Of a DNA stretch of 64,000 bases, positions 54,338-64,000 are shown in pieces. The DNA comes from CBDVBE01 sp964543525 (GTDB lineage: Bacteria; Fibrobacterota; Chitinivibrionia; Chitinivibrionales; JANQEN01): contig CAZIYW010000006.1 in the NCBI GenBank assembly GCA_964543525.1, forward strand, positions 24,516-88,515, written 5' to 3'. The position numbers and the translations under genes were made by a program. The notes beneath the pieces were generated by a model. The model did no database searches, was not told the DNA's origin, and saw only the letters and a program-made list of their open reading frames with translations. Each line of letters starts with the position of its first letter. The stretch's first letter is position 1.

Positions 54338-56689
54338 TTATACCTCGGTAATTCCCAGGCGTTTCATCTTTCTGAACAGAGTTGCCTTATGGATACCGAG
54401 CCGCTGCGCGGCCTTTATTCTGCTGCCGCCGGTTTCACTGAGAATGTGCTCGATAAATACCTTTTCCAGCTCTTCAAAACGGGTAACACCTTCAAACATT
54501 CCGTTTTGCTTTCCCGCACTTTTCTGCGCCGAGACAATTTCCCGCGGCAGATGTGCCGGCTCGATAATTTCCTCTTTACAAAAAATAAAAGCGTGCTCGA
54601 GAATATTCTCGAGTTCCCTGATATTACCGGGGTAGTCATGCGCGAGAAGGATATCCAGCGCTTCATGGGAGAGATCTGTAATATTCTTTTTGAAACGCAC
54701 ATTGAACAGACTGATGAAATGGTCACATAAAAGCGGTATATCACTTTTCCGTTCCCGTAAAGGAGGCAGTGCCAGGTTAAGCACTTTAATCCTGTAGTAG
54801 AGATCTTCCCGGAACGCACCGTTTTTCACCATATCCGGGAGATGTCGGTTCGTCGCTGCAATAATCCTTACATCGGCTTTCACCGGTTGTGTAGCGCCGA
54901 GCGGCTCAAACACCTTTTCCTGAATTACCCGCAGTAATTTTACCTGCATTGCAGCAGAAATATCGCCGATTTCATCGAGAAAAATCGTTCCGCCTTCGGC
55001 AAGGGCGAATTTGCCTGGTTTGTCCTTTTTTGCATCAGTAAACGCACCGGCTTTGTAACCGAACAGCTCCGACTCCAGCAGATTATCGGGCAGCGCGCCG
55101 CAATTAATAGCAACAAACGGCCTATCCTTTCGGGGACTCAGGGCATGGATCGAGCTGGCAACCAGCTCCTTGCCCGTGCCGCTCTCTCCCGTAATCAGTA
55201 CCGTGGTTACCGTCTGCGCAATTTCCGGCAGCACATTGAATATCTCCTGCATTGCCGGACTTCGGCTTACCATATTGTGAAACCGGGCATTTCGATAGAC
55301 CTCCTTACGAAGCCCTTCAACAATCCGATGCGCCTCATCGGCCCGCCGCTGCACCTGAGAGAGTTTCTTTTCCTCCGCTCTCTTCCGCTCCGTCGTATCC
55401 TGTACCTGTGCAAGAAACTGGGGTGCACTGCCTGAATCCCCACCCAGCTTGGTAATGCACCAGTTAAGACAGCGTCTGGACATGGGGACAACCTCATATC
55501 CCTCGTTTCCTCTTGCAAATTTGAAATCACTTTCGGACTCAAAGGTCATACCACCCTTCTTAATTACTTTCTCCTTCCCATCCTTAAGCTTAATTACATC
55601 CTTAAACAGAGAAAAGGCAATGCTGTCATACGCTACATCATCCGGAAGCCCGAACATCTTTTGAAACGATCGGTTAAAATCAAGAATGCCGCCTTCCTCA
55701 TTAAACAGGGCGATACCAATGGGTGAGGCGGAATAAATACTGCGCAGCCGCTCTTCACTTTCCCGAAGCTGCCGCTCCATCTGTTTACGCTCGCTGATAT
55801 CCAGAATACTGCTGCGAATACCCACCACCTCCCCATCTTTCGTGATACGCGATGAGGTAACGAGATAATCCCTGACCGTGCCGTTTTTATGTACCAGCCG
55901 GTATTCCTGTGGAATGAGCGTTTCTCCCTGCAGAATATGTGCAATATTAGACCGTGCCCGTTCCAGATCGTCCTTGTGAATCAACTGCGCCAGGTCAATA
56001 CCCTTCTCAAACTCTTCCTGCGAATAGCCGAACATGGCCAGCCCTATCTTGTTGACATACACGAAACGCATATCGGTATTTATCTCACAGATAATAGTCG
56101 GCAGCAGCTCGGCAGTCTCTTTAAACCGGCGGCGACTCTCAATCAGATCCTTTTCGGTAGCTTTACGGTCAGTGATATCAATCATGGAAACCAGTGACTG
56201 CTTCGTGCCTGGTATCATACTTATCGTTACGAGTGCGTCGTGCAATGAACCGCTCTTATGCTTATACTGAAATTCATACTCGGTGGGTATGACAGCGGGA
56301 TTCTTCCTCCGCTCCCGGTGATAATACATCATCCGCTCACGGTCATGTTCCGCAACCAGCTCCGGCCATAGCCGCTTCCCTTCAACCTCTTCATGGGTAT
56401 ACCCAGTCATCCCGCACACCTGTTGATTGACCAGGAAAATGGTCATATCCTCATCAAGAATCATCATGCCGGTGCCGGTATACTCAAAGGCGCTTCGATA
56501 CTTTTCTTCGCTGACCGCAAGTGCCCGCTTAATCTGCTTTTTACTCGTCGATGACGGAGTAATTTTGCTGATAATCCCGGAAACGGACTTCCCTCTTTTT
56601 CCAGATTGCTCTTCCATAACGCCTTCTTTGGACAAAAAACTTTCTTCAGTAGCCTTAGCCTTTAAAAATATAGTCTCTTTGTCATCCAT
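54338..56689 (-). CDS. PAS-domain sigma-54-dependent transcriptional activator
   Basis: 783-residue cytoplasmic enhancer-binding protein. Three PAS domains lie at about 62-175, 185-305 and 315-440 (EYRLVHKNGTVRDYLVTSS is typical of PAC). A short coiled linker leads to the AAA+ domain (about 485-715) with Walker A GESGTGKE, Walker B GGTIFLDEIGD and arginine-finger region FREDLYYRI. The sigma-54-contact loop reads GAFTDA instead of GAFTGA. A Fis-type HTH ends the protein (IKAAQRLGIHKATLFRKMKR). It lacks a receiver domain, so input is through PAS ligands. The start is uncertain: ATG at 56689 has no site, while ATG at 56617 has AGAAGG four bases before it. The target genes are unknown. Confidence 0.92.
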   Translation of the reverse strand: MDDKETIFLKAKATEESFLSKEGVMEEQSGKRGKSVSGIISKITPSSTSKKQIKRALAVSEEKYRSAFEYTGTGMMILDEDMTIFLVNQQVCGMTGYTHEEVEGKRLWPELVAEHDRERMMYYHRERRKNPAVIPTEYEFQYKHKSGSLHDALVTISMIPGTKQSLVSMIDITDRKATEKDLIESRRRFKETAELLPTIICEINTDMRFVYVNKIGLAMFGYSQEEFEKGIDLAQLIHKDDLERARSNIAHILQGETLIPQEYRLVHKNGTVRDYLVTSSRITKDGEVVGIRSSILDISERKQMERQLRESEERLRSIYSASPIGIALFNEEGGILDFNRSFQKMFGLPDDVAYDSIAFSLFKDVIKLKDGKEKVIKKGGMTFESESDFKFARGNEGYEVVPMSRRCLNWCITKLGGDSGSAPQFLAQVQDTTERKRAEEKKLSQVQRRADEAHRIVEGLRKEVYRNARFHNMVSRSPAMQEIFNVLPEIAQTVTTVLITGESGTGKELVASSIHALSPRKDRPFVAINCGALPDNLLESELFGYKAGAFTDAKKDKPGKFALAEGGTIFLDEIGDISAAMQVKLLRVIQEKVFEPLGATQPVKADVRIIAATNRHLPDMVKNGAFREDLYYRIKVLNLALPPLRERKSDIPLLCDHFISLFNVRFKKNITDLSHEALDILLAHDYPGNIRELENILEHAFIFCKEEIIEPAHLPREIVSAQKSAGKQNGMFEGVTRFEELEKVFIEHILSETGGSRIKAAQRLGIHKATLFRKMKRLGITEV

Positions 56690-56755
56690 TTAAAAACAAT
56701 ATTTGCCAACCCTTATGGATTTTACTTTTTATATTTATATTCAATAGAGCTGTTC

Positions 56756-56840
56756 CATAATTCATTTTGTTATAGAATACTCAGGAATACCGCATGTATC
56801 TTTTTTACCGCCCGGCTCAATACAGCAAGAGGTGAAAATG
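56756..56840. repeat. Copy 2 of the degenerate dispersed repeat
   Basis: CATAATTCATTTT at 56756 and GTATCTTTT...ACCGCCCGGCTCAATACAG match the order seen at 48877-48985. The hairpin is weakened in this copy. It lies upstream of recC in the 258-base spacer, which shows no clear promoter. Confidence 0.35.
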
Positions 56841-56947
56841 ATATGTCAGGCAAGCGGACTGTATCCTTAGAATCCAGAAGGAGTGTATCAATCCCGTATT
56901 GAGGAGGCGCTCCCGTCAACTGTTAACCAAAACCGTTACAATATAAC

Positions 56948-59900
56948 ATGGCCGGCTTTTATTTACATACCAGCAACCGCATAGAATGGTGCGCGGAAAA
57001 AGTAACCGAAATAATCGCTCGTGATCCACTACCACCCATGACCCCCGAGATTATTGTCATACCCAGCAGCGGTATGGAGCGGTTTATCGCATTCACTTTG
57101 GCGAATAACCAGATGGTATGCGCCAACATTGAATTCCCCTTTCCCAACGCTTTTATCCATGATATTTTTCGCAGAGTTCTCCCGGATATCCCGACCCGCT
57201 CATTTTTCAGTCCGGAAATACTTGCCTGGCGCATTAAAGAAGTCCTGCCATCATTACTTCACAAAAAGGCATTTGCACAGATCAAACACTATATCGGTGA
57301 TGAGTCCGATCCGGTAAAACTCTTTCAACTCAGCAGCGCCATCGCCCTGATTTTCGACCACTACACAATATACCGGCCTGCAATGCTTCTCAAATGGGAA
57401 TCCGGTGGAAAAACAGACTCCGTTCATGAGCAGTGGCAGGCAGAACTCTGGCGTGTCTGCGTTCAGGATATCCCCGAAAAACACTGGGCAGCGCTGAGAA
57501 ACGATTTCTTAAGAATTCTGAAAAATGATAAAAATGCGAAAGTAAAGCTTCCGGAACGTGTTCTGTTTTTCGGTATATCCTATCTGCCCGGCTTTCATGC
57601 TGAAATAGTGCAGGCTCTATCTCACCATATTGATATTCACTGCTTTATGCTCAACCCGTGCAGCCGGTTCTGGGACGATATTGTATCCGAAAAGTATAAG
57701 GCACAGAAATCAGTGGATTCACTGCGGGAGGGACTGGACAGCGAGCTCCTGCACTATGAGACCGGCAATTCCCTGCTGGCGTCACTCGGTTCTTACGGGC
57801 GCGAGTTCCTTTCGCTTCTGCACGAACTCGGGTGTGAAGAATCAAGCACCTTCATCGATCCGCCGGATACTTCGCTACTTGGTATGCTGCAGACGGATCT
57901 GCTGCACCTGCGCTCCCATGATACTCTCTTACCGATTTCCAGGCGCGACCGCTCAATAACGATCCAGATATGCCACAGTCCTTTGCGGGAGATTGAAGTT
58001 CTTCACGACAACCTTCTCGCCTGTTTTGAGCAGAACCCTTCATTAATGCCCGATGACATTATTGTGATGATACCCGACATTGAGACCTATGTTCCATTTA
58101 TACAGACGGTATTTGACGCCGCATCGGAAACAATCCCGCCGATACCCTACACCATTGCGGATCTGTCTACAGGAAAGAATCATCGTATTATTACGGATTT
58201 TTTTACTATCCTTGATTGTGGAAAAAATCGTTTCCCGGCGAGCAGTGTGCTGACAATATTATCATCGGAGGCGATCACTGCTGCTGCGGGCCTTGACGAA
58301 GAAGACACTGACCGCATTCGCCAATGGGTCGAAGAGACCCGTATCCGCTGGGGTATTGACAAGGAGGACCGCGAACGCCTCGGTTTACCGGGCGTCTCCG
58401 AAAACACCTGGGCAGCCGGCCTGGATCGACTATTTCTCGGGTATGCCCTTGCAGCTCACGAGGACGCCCTGTTCAACAGCACTGCACCCGGCGATACGTT
58501 AGACAGCAACGACGCCGCCCTGCTGGGAAAGGTTGCCGCTTTTCTGGAGAGACTGTTTTCTACTGTACGCGACCTGGAACAGGAACGCACCTTGCAGGAA
58601 TGGTCCGACTTTCTGGTTACCCTAATCAGAAACTTTCTCACTCCGGACGATGCCACGAAAGATTCCTTCGAGATACTGCGCCGTACCGTTACCGACCTGT
58701 CGACATTGGGAGAAAAATCCGGATGCAGTGACCCGGTACCGTTTGCCGTTATTCGCACTTACCTCGAATCGGTCCTTACCGAAAAAGAATACGGCAGGGG
58801 TTTTATGGCCGGCGGTGTAACCTTCTGCACCCTACTGCCCATGCGTAGCGTTCCTTTCCCGGTCCTTTGCCTGGTCGGTATGAATAACGGGGCCTTCCCG
58901 CGCAGAGACACCGCTCCCTCCTTCGATCTCGTAGCCACGCATCAGCGACCCGGCGACCGTTCGGTACGAAAAGAGGATCGTTACTGCTTTCTCGAATGCC
59001 TGCTCTCAGCCCGTCAAAAACTGTATATCAGCTATACCGGCCATGATATAAACGATAACAGCGCCATACCACCGTCGGTTCTTGTCAGCGAACTCACCGA
59101 CTATCTTTCTCAGGCCTATACGCTGGCCGGAAAAGGTACGGAATCCCTTATCGAGCATATCACCACCCATCACCGGCTGAACGCATGCAATCCGATATAC
59201 TTTTCCGATTCGAACAATCCGCACACCAGGTATTTCAGTTATTCCCGGGAAAATGCCGCCGCTGCTGCGGCGCATCCCAAAGAGCCTGCGCCGTTTATTA
59301 CCAAACCATTACCGTTTCCCGACGATACCGAGTGGCGTACTCTGACAATTGAGCAGTTCGTCCGGTTCTGGCTGCGCCCGGTCGCCGCTTTTCTCGAAAA
59401 CCGCCTCGGGATTGTTCCCGCACCTGTCAGCGGAATTGTCGATGATACCGAGCCCTTTGCTCTGGATTCGCTTGATACCTACCTGCTGGAGCAACAGCTT
59501 CTTGACAAAAAACTGTCAGGGCAAAATATCCGGGAGCAGTATCATAAAGCCCGGGCGACTGGGATTCTCCCCCACGGCGCTCCGGGACTCAGCATTTTTT
59601 TCACTGTGTGTGAACGAATTGAACAGTTTACCGCGCCCTTAACACGACTGCTGTCTCACCCGTCAGAGGAGCCCCGGGTTGCCGTTGATATCTCCCTGGC
59701 CGGCTTTACCCTGACCGGTCATATCGGCCTGATTACAAAGGACTCCCTTGTGCAGTACCGCGCGGCAAGAATAAAACCCGAAGACCGTCTGCGGGCATGG
59801 ATTAATCACCTCATCCTCAACCTGACGCATAATGATACATTACCTGATACGACCCTGCTGGCCGGCAGGGACGAAAGAAACCGTTTCAAGGCTTATCGGT

Positions 59901-60220
59901 TTTCCCCAGTCAAGGAGGCCGAAACAATACTTACTACCATGCTTAACTGCTATACCAAGGGGCTTACTTCACCGCTGCCGTTTTTCCCTGCCTCATCATA
60001 TGCCTATGCATACGCGGTTTACAGTGGAAAACCGGAAGAATATGCCCTTCGGAAAGCGGAAGAGGCCTGGCATGGCAATGAGTACGCCCCCGGAGAAAGC
60101 CGCGATGACCGGTACGCTTTTTTTCCCGGCGACCTGGATCCCTTTACCGATAAATTCCGTGAATGTGCCATGACTATTTTCAGTCCGATTTTTTCACACG
60201 AGCAGCCGAAGCAGTTATGA
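56948..60220 (+). CDS. recC: Exodeoxyribonuclease V, gamma subunit (RecC)
   Basis: 1090 residues. The start (FYLHTSNRIEWCAEKVTEII, IIVIPSSGMERFIAFTLA) and the PFPNAFIHDIFRRVLPD segment match RecC, the scaffold and Chi-scanning subunit of RecBCD, built on an inactive helicase fold. The middle contains the typical SVLTILSSEAI and GGVTFCTLLPMRSVPFPVLC...GMNNGAFPR stretch. Length agrees with E. coli RecC (about 1120). No Shine-Dalgarno is obvious. It overlaps recB by four bases (ATGA), indicating coupled translation and stoichiometric production of the complex. Confidence 0.93.
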   Translation: MAGFYLHTSNRIEWCAEKVTEIIARDPLPPMTPEIIVIPSSGMERFIAFTLANNQMVCANIEFPFPNAFIHDIFRRVLPDIPTRSFFSPEILAWRIKEVLPSLLHKKAFAQIKHYIGDESDPVKLFQLSSAIALIFDHYTIYRPAMLLKWESGGKTDSVHEQWQAELWRVCVQDIPEKHWAALRNDFLRILKNDKNAKVKLPERVLFFGISYLPGFHAEIVQALSHHIDIHCFMLNPCSRFWDDIVSEKYKAQKSVDSLREGLDSELLHYETGNSLLASLGSYGREFLSLLHELGCEESSTFIDPPDTSLLGMLQTDLLHLRSHDTLLPISRRDRSITIQICHSPLREIEVLHDNLLACFEQNPSLMPDDIIVMIPDIETYVPFIQTVFDAASETIPPIPYTIADLSTGKNHRIITDFFTILDCGKNRFPASSVLTILSSEAITAAAGLDEEDTDRIRQWVEETRIRWGIDKEDRERLGLPGVSENTWAAGLDRLFLGYALAAHEDALFNSTAPGDTLDSNDAALLGKVAAFLERLFSTVRDLEQERTLQEWSDFLVTLIRNFLTPDDATKDSFEILRRTVTDLSTLGEKSGCSDPVPFAVIRTYLESVLTEKEYGRGFMAGGVTFCTLLPMRSVPFPVLCLVGMNNGAFPRRDTAPSFDLVATHQRPGDRSVRKEDRYCFLECLLSARQKLYISYTGHDINDNSAIPPSVLVSELTDYLSQAYTLAGKGTESLIEHITTHHRLNACNPIYFSDSNNPHTRYFSYSRENAAAAAAHPKEPAPFITKPLPFPDDTEWRTLTIEQFVRFWLRPVAAFLENRLGIVPAPVSGIVDDTEPFALDSLDTYLLEQQLLDKKLSGQNIREQYHKARATGILPHGAPGLSIFFTVCERIEQFTAPLTRLLSHPSEEPRVAVDISLAGFTLTGHIGLITKDSLVQYRAARIKPEDRLRAWINHLILNLTHNDTLPDTTLLAGRDERNRFKAYRFSPVKEAETILTTMLNCYTKGLTSPLPFFPASSYAYAYAVYSGKPEEYALRKAEEAWHGNEYAPGESRDDRYAFFPGDLDPFTDKFRECAMTIFSPIFSHEQPKQL

Positions 60221-63200
60221 AGGATTTTAATTGCATCACCTGTCCCCTTTCGGGAACGCACTGTATCTCTTCCGGTGCGGGAACCGGCAAGACATACGCC
60301 ATTGCGCATCTATTTCTCAGGCTGCTTCTTGAGAAAGAGATTCCCGTTGACTCCATCCTCGTGGTAACCTTCACCGATGCAGCCACGGCAGAGCTGCGTG
60401 ACAGGATACGTAAATTAATCGTTAGTGCACTTCGGTATCTGGACGGAGAACCTGCCGATGAAACCTGCACCGCCATTGTTTCCGCGCACAGTAAGAAAAT
60501 TTCCGTAAAGCTGACCAGAGCGCTTCTCTACCGGGCACTCACCTCCTTTGACGAAGCATCGATCTGCACCATACACAGCTTTTGTCAACGTGTGCTGAAG
60601 GACAATGCCTTTGAAAGCAGCATGCGTTTTGATACGGAGCTGGTTACAGATCGCGATACCCTGCTACAGGAAACAGTCGAGGATTTCTGGCGAACCCATA
60701 TCTATGGTGCATCACCCCTTTTTGCCCGATATCTCCTGGAAAGCGGATGGGCGCCGGAAAAATTCACCGAGCTAATCAGTCACCACATCGCCCAACCGAC
60801 ACTTCGGGTTATTCCTTCGGCTCCTCAGCCTGAGACGACAGCAGCGGAGCTCTCTTTCGACAATGCGTTTCAGGCCGTTGCCGAAGCATGGCCTGCTGTC
60901 AGTGATGAAATACAGGAACTGTTGCTGCAGAGCAATCTCCACAAACTGCGTTATGCGGAAAATGCCATTTCCTCCCTTGCAGCCGATTTTGATACCTTTA
61001 TAATCTATGGCCGCATGGCCCCGCAGCTTTTTGAGGCGTTTAAAAAGGTTACCACAAAAGAGTTAACCGCATATACCAAAAAGGGCGGCACACCACCCTC
61101 ACATCCGTTTTTCAGTCTCTGTGACAGGCTGCAGGAGGAGTCCGCGCGGCTTTGTTCACTTTTTGAACAAAAACTGATTGCACTGAAATACGATCTGTTC
61201 CGCCATGTACACGCTACCATTGACAAAAAGAAACAGCGCTACAATATCCATACATTCGACGACCTGCTGACCAATGTTTATCATGCGTTAAGGAAGGATA
61301 CCGGGAGCGCACTTGTCGAATCGGTACGCCGGCAGTACCGCGCGGCACTTATTGACGAGTTTCAGGATACCGATCCTGTTCAATATGCCATTTTCAAACC
61401 CTTATTTGCGGATACAGAGGACACCCCGCTCTTTCTTATCGGCGACCCCAAGCAGGCAATATACAGTTTTCGCGGTGCGGATATTTTTACCTTTATCGAT
61501 GCTGTTGACAAAACAGACCCGAAAAATCGCCACACGCTCCGGATAAACCGCCGCTCTGTGGCTACACTCATACAGGCATACAATACACTCTTTACTAATA
61601 CAGACGATCCATTTGTGTATACCGCCATAAAATATGTGCGGGTAAAAGAACCGCCCGATACTCCTTCTCACGGAGTATCCTGTAAAGAAACACCGGAAGC
61701 GCCTTTTGTCCTGTGGTACTGCTCAAGCAGCCGTTTCTCGCGCGTTAAAAAGGACGGCTCTTTCGCAACCATTCCAGTCGGCAGGGCCACACAACTGCTC
61801 TGCAATGCAATTGCGCGGGAAATCAGCCTGCTTCTGACCCACGGAACACTTGAGGATGACAACGGACAGCGACGAATAAGAGCCGGTGATATCGCGGTGC
61901 TGGTAAGGAAAGGCTCACAGGCGCGCGATGTCAAGCGCGCACTGTCCCATGTTCATATACCGGCAGTTCTCCATAAAGCGGGAAATATCTTTGACACTCC
62001 AGATGCACGCGAGATCAGCCATATACTGCATGCGATCGTATTCCCCCACAATCACGGATATATCCGTACCGCACTGTGCTCATCATTCTTTGGTATGAAC
62101 GGTAATGCTCTTTTTGATGCCGTTGAAAAAAACGCCGTCATTGAACTCTACTACGACCTGTTCCGCAGGTATCACGATCTCTGGAACCGGTACGGGTTCA
62201 GCCGCATGTTTACCGCGTTTCTGAACAGTCAACAGATTCGGAAAAAACTGCTCTCCTTTCCCGACGGCGAGCGGCGGCTTACCAATGTGCTCCATATCAT
62301 GGATTTGCTGCAAAAGCAGAGCGCGGAAAACCGCCTGTCCATGCAGGAGTTGCTTGCCTGGTATATGCAGCAGCTCAATCCGCAGTCCCCGCGCCTTGAA
62401 GAACACGAGCTCCGGCTGGAAAGCGATGAACAGGCCGTGCAGATATTGACCATGCATAAAGCAAAGGGGTTGGAATATCCCATTGTATTCTGTCCATTCA
62501 ACTGGAGCGGCTCTGAAATCCAGTCACAAGAATTTATCTATCACGACGATAATCATACCCGTATCTATGATCTTGGAAGCCCCGAATCCGGGGAGCACAA
62601 ACAGCGCTCGGAAAGGGAAATGCTTGCCGAAAACCTGAGGCTGCTCTATGTGGCCGTTACCCGGGCCAAATACAAATGCTACCTGGCTTGGGGACGATTC
62701 AATAACTCAGAAACCTCGGCCCCTGCGTATCTGTTTCATAAACCTTTGAAATGGAATGATACCTCTTCCATAGCCGATCTTGCGAAACATGTCCGCTCGC
62801 TCGGCGATGCAGCCATGCTTGACTCACTGAAACAGTGCGCAGACAGATCGGACGGCTCTATTGAGGTTACTGAGTTGACCGATATACCGCCGGCGGCCTA
62901 TACCACGCCGGTAGAGAAGACCGCAGCTCCAGCCTGCAGGCAATTCAAAGGTACAGTCCCGGAAGGCAGACGCCTCTCCAGCTTCAGTGCAATCACCGCC
63001 CGCCATACCGCAGATGCGGAATTACCTGAACAGGAGGAATCGCTGTATACCGAGGAGATCATTGCGGAAGATACCGCAACCGCCACTGAAGAGATGAACA
63101 TTTTTACCTTTCCTCGCGGCACCACTGCAGGGCTGTTTCTCCACGCCATTCTCGAAGAGCTTGACTTTACAGAAAACAACAGCACTCTCATTGCAGAAAC

Positions 63201-63837
63201 TGTCGGGCGTAAACTTACCGAATTCTGTTTTGAACACGTGTGGCGTGATACAATAACCGATGCAGTGAGTAATCTGCTCGCACACCCCCTGGTCGGCTGC
63301 AACGAGCGGTTCAGCCTCTCTGCAATACCGGAAAAAGACACCTGCCGCGAACTCGAGTTCTACTACCCGCTGAAAAGAATTACCCCGCAATCCCTCGGCA
63401 GCCTCTTCCGGAAAGCCGGATGCGATGCTTTAACCTCCGAATTCCCTGAGCATCTGGAATCGCTTTCCTTCAAGCCGACACGGGGGTACATGCACGGGTT
63501 TATCGATCTTTTCCTTACTTACAACAACAAATACTATCTGATTGACTGGAAATCAAACTATCTCGGCAATGATCCGCAGGAGTATATGCCGGAAAAACTT
63601 ACCGCTGCCATGGTGTCGCATAACTATATCCTGCAATACTATATCTATACCCTTGCGTTACACAAGTATCTCAGGACACGGATAGCGAACTACTCATATC
63701 AAAAACATTTTGGCGGTGTGTTCTATATTTTTCTGCGTGGAGTGACTGAGGATAAAAATTCTGCAACCGGTATATTCTTTGACAAGCCTGCAACGGAAAC
63801 TGTTACAATTTTAGAAGAAGGGCTGTCGGGTAGTTAA
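60217..63837 (+). CDS. recB: Exodeoxyribonuclease V, beta subunit (RecB)
   Basis: 1206 residues from the ATG at 60217, inside the recC stop; a frame opens 18 codons earlier but the overlap start fits the family. UvrD-type helicase motifs: Walker A SSGAGTGKT (K25), VVTFTDAATAELRDRI, LIDEFQDTDPVQYAIF, FLIGDPKQAIYSFRGAD, LTMHKAKGLEYPIVF and LLYVAVTRAK. The C-terminal nuclease domain keeps HGFIDLFL and LIDWKSNYLG, the metal-binding D...DWKS motif. It repairs double-strand breaks and degrades linear DNA. recD does not follow within the window; the next readable item is a group II intron fragment on the other strand. Confidence 0.95.
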   Translation: MKDFNCITCPLSGTHCISSGAGTGKTYAIAHLFLRLLLEKEIPVDSILVVTFTDAATAELRDRIRKLIVSALRYLDGEPADETCTAIVSAHSKKISVKLTRALLYRALTSFDEASICTIHSFCQRVLKDNAFESSMRFDTELVTDRDTLLQETVEDFWRTHIYGASPLFARYLLESGWAPEKFTELISHHIAQPTLRVIPSAPQPETTAAELSFDNAFQAVAEAWPAVSDEIQELLLQSNLHKLRYAENAISSLAADFDTFIIYGRMAPQLFEAFKKVTTKELTAYTKKGGTPPSHPFFSLCDRLQEESARLCSLFEQKLIALKYDLFRHVHATIDKKKQRYNIHTFDDLLTNVYHALRKDTGSALVESVRRQYRAALIDEFQDTDPVQYAIFKPLFADTEDTPLFLIGDPKQAIYSFRGADIFTFIDAVDKTDPKNRHTLRINRRSVATLIQAYNTLFTNTDDPFVYTAIKYVRVKEPPDTPSHGVSCKETPEAPFVLWYCSSSRFSRVKKDGSFATIPVGRATQLLCNAIAREISLLLTHGTLEDDNGQRRIRAGDIAVLVRKGSQARDVKRALSHVHIPAVLHKAGNIFDTPDAREISHILHAIVFPHNHGYIRTALCSSFFGMNGNALFDAVEKNAVIELYYDLFRRYHDLWNRYGFSRMFTAFLNSQQIRKKLLSFPDGERRLTNVLHIMDLLQKQSAENRLSMQELLAWYMQQLNPQSPRLEEHELRLESDEQAVQILTMHKAKGLEYPIVFCPFNWSGSEIQSQEFIYHDDNHTRIYDLGSPESGEHKQRSEREMLAENLRLLYVAVTRAKYKCYLAWGRFNNSETSAPAYLFHKPLKWNDTSSIADLAKHVRSLGDAAMLDSLKQCADRSDGSIEVTELTDIPPAAYTTPVEKTAAPACRQFKGTVPEGRRLSSFSAITARHTADAELPEQEESLYTEEIIAEDTATATEEMNIFTFPRGTTAGLFLHAILEELDFTENNSTLIAETVGRKLTEFCFEHVWRDTITDAVSNLLAHPLVGCNERFSLSAIPEKDTCRELEFYYPLKRITPQSLGSLFRKAGCDALTSEFPEHLESLSFKPTRGYMHGFIDLFLTYNNKYYLIDWKSNYLGNDPQEYMPEKLTAAMVSHNYILQYYIYTLALHKYLRTRIANYSYQKHFGGVFYIFLRGVTEDKNSATGIFFDKPATETVTILEEGLSGS

Positions 63838-63859
63838 CGGTAAACTGTAGAGCTCTGAT

Positions 63860-64000
63860 TTACTCATCAGTACATTTAAATAATCCATTATGAATAGCCC
63901 AACTGACTCCGTCTACTCCCGTTGCCTTGTTCCTGCCAAGGCTAAGGTAGCATCGCTCCAGAAATCCTTCATTCAGTAAGTGTGCAAGGCACGTAAACTG
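63860..64000 (-). pseudogene. Group II intron reverse transcriptase/maturase, truncated remnant (runs off the edge)
   Basis: On the minus strand the frame from the edge reads FTCLAHLLNEGFLERCYLSL then GRNKATGVDGVSW, the N-terminal RT-0 region of group II intron-encoded proteins (LtrA type). Right after DGVSW it leaves the family sequence (AIHNGLFKCTDE) and stops at 63860. The polymerase core with YADD is therefore gone at this end, and the intron was probably truncated by deletion. Its 5' part lies beyond the window. Confidence 0.75.

Noticed and set aside
1..64000. CRISPR array, prophage or integrated plasmid
   Set aside because: No regularly spaced direct repeats, cas genes, integrase, structural phage genes or replication origin signals were seen.

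Overview
The window is bacterial chromosome. Several things point to a Gram-negative, Fibrobacterota-like lineage (Chitinispirillales type). There are many large secreted proteins, and several end in a short FlgD-like or sorting-like beta domain (motifs such as SGIYFAEI, SGIYYAVL, PGLYIIKM, SGVYVIRF). There are also gingipain-like and papain-like peptidases, RNase HIII, RecBC and STAS-type switch proteins. This placement is inference; there is no rRNA or tRNA in the window. GC content is moderate, and gene remnants and intergenic spacers are AT-richer.

Left part (1-6.4 kb): a minus-strand oligopeptide/dipeptide ABC importer operon with two paralogous lipoprotein binding proteins, two permeases and an ATPase cut by the window edge. 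6.7-11 kb: a decayed defence island. A type III restriction system (res and mod) has lost its helicase core, carries stop codons and deletions, and has a DUF433 domain fused to the last res fragment. 11-12.5 kb: a secreted protein of an unrecognised hydrolase-like family, whose paralogue lies at 43.2 kb. 12.8-16.3 kb: TPR protein, STAS switch protein, small exported protein, and a STAS plus cysteine-rich protein. 16.3-20.8 kb, minus strand: a divergent IspF, a Cache-TM-giant coiled-coil protein, and RNase HIII. 21-23.4 kb: a cyclopropane synthase-type methyltransferase overlapping an FAD oxidoreductase, a pair that resembles the 10-methyl fatty acid enzymes.

23.4-45.7 kb is the secretome block: a 1703-residue repeat protein, a C25 peptidase, a C1 papain-like peptidase followed by a broken second copy, an 1129-residue adhesin-like protein, an M23 peptidase with a propeller-like N-terminal part, the second (frameshifted) hydrolase-like paralogue, and a polysaccharide deacetylase that has lost its 5' half. 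Between 28.6 and 30.3 kb is a graveyard with a RAYT transposase remnant.

45.9-56.7 kb: HDOD protein overlapping a metallo-beta-lactamase-fold protein, an exported EEP-family phosphatase/nuclease, two radical SAM proteins flanking a class V aminotransferase, a PspC protein and a PAS-PAS-PAS sigma-54 activator. 56.9-63.8 kb: recC and recB overlapping by four bases, with no recD in view. At the right edge is the N-terminal remnant of a group II intron reverse transcriptase.

No intact mobile element, CRISPR array or clearly new multi-gene system was found. The best leads are the secreted paralogue family (11.1 and 43.2 kb), the methyltransferase/FAD pair with its odd start codon, the divergent IspF, the coiled-coil Cache protein, and recurrent frameshifts in homopolymers.
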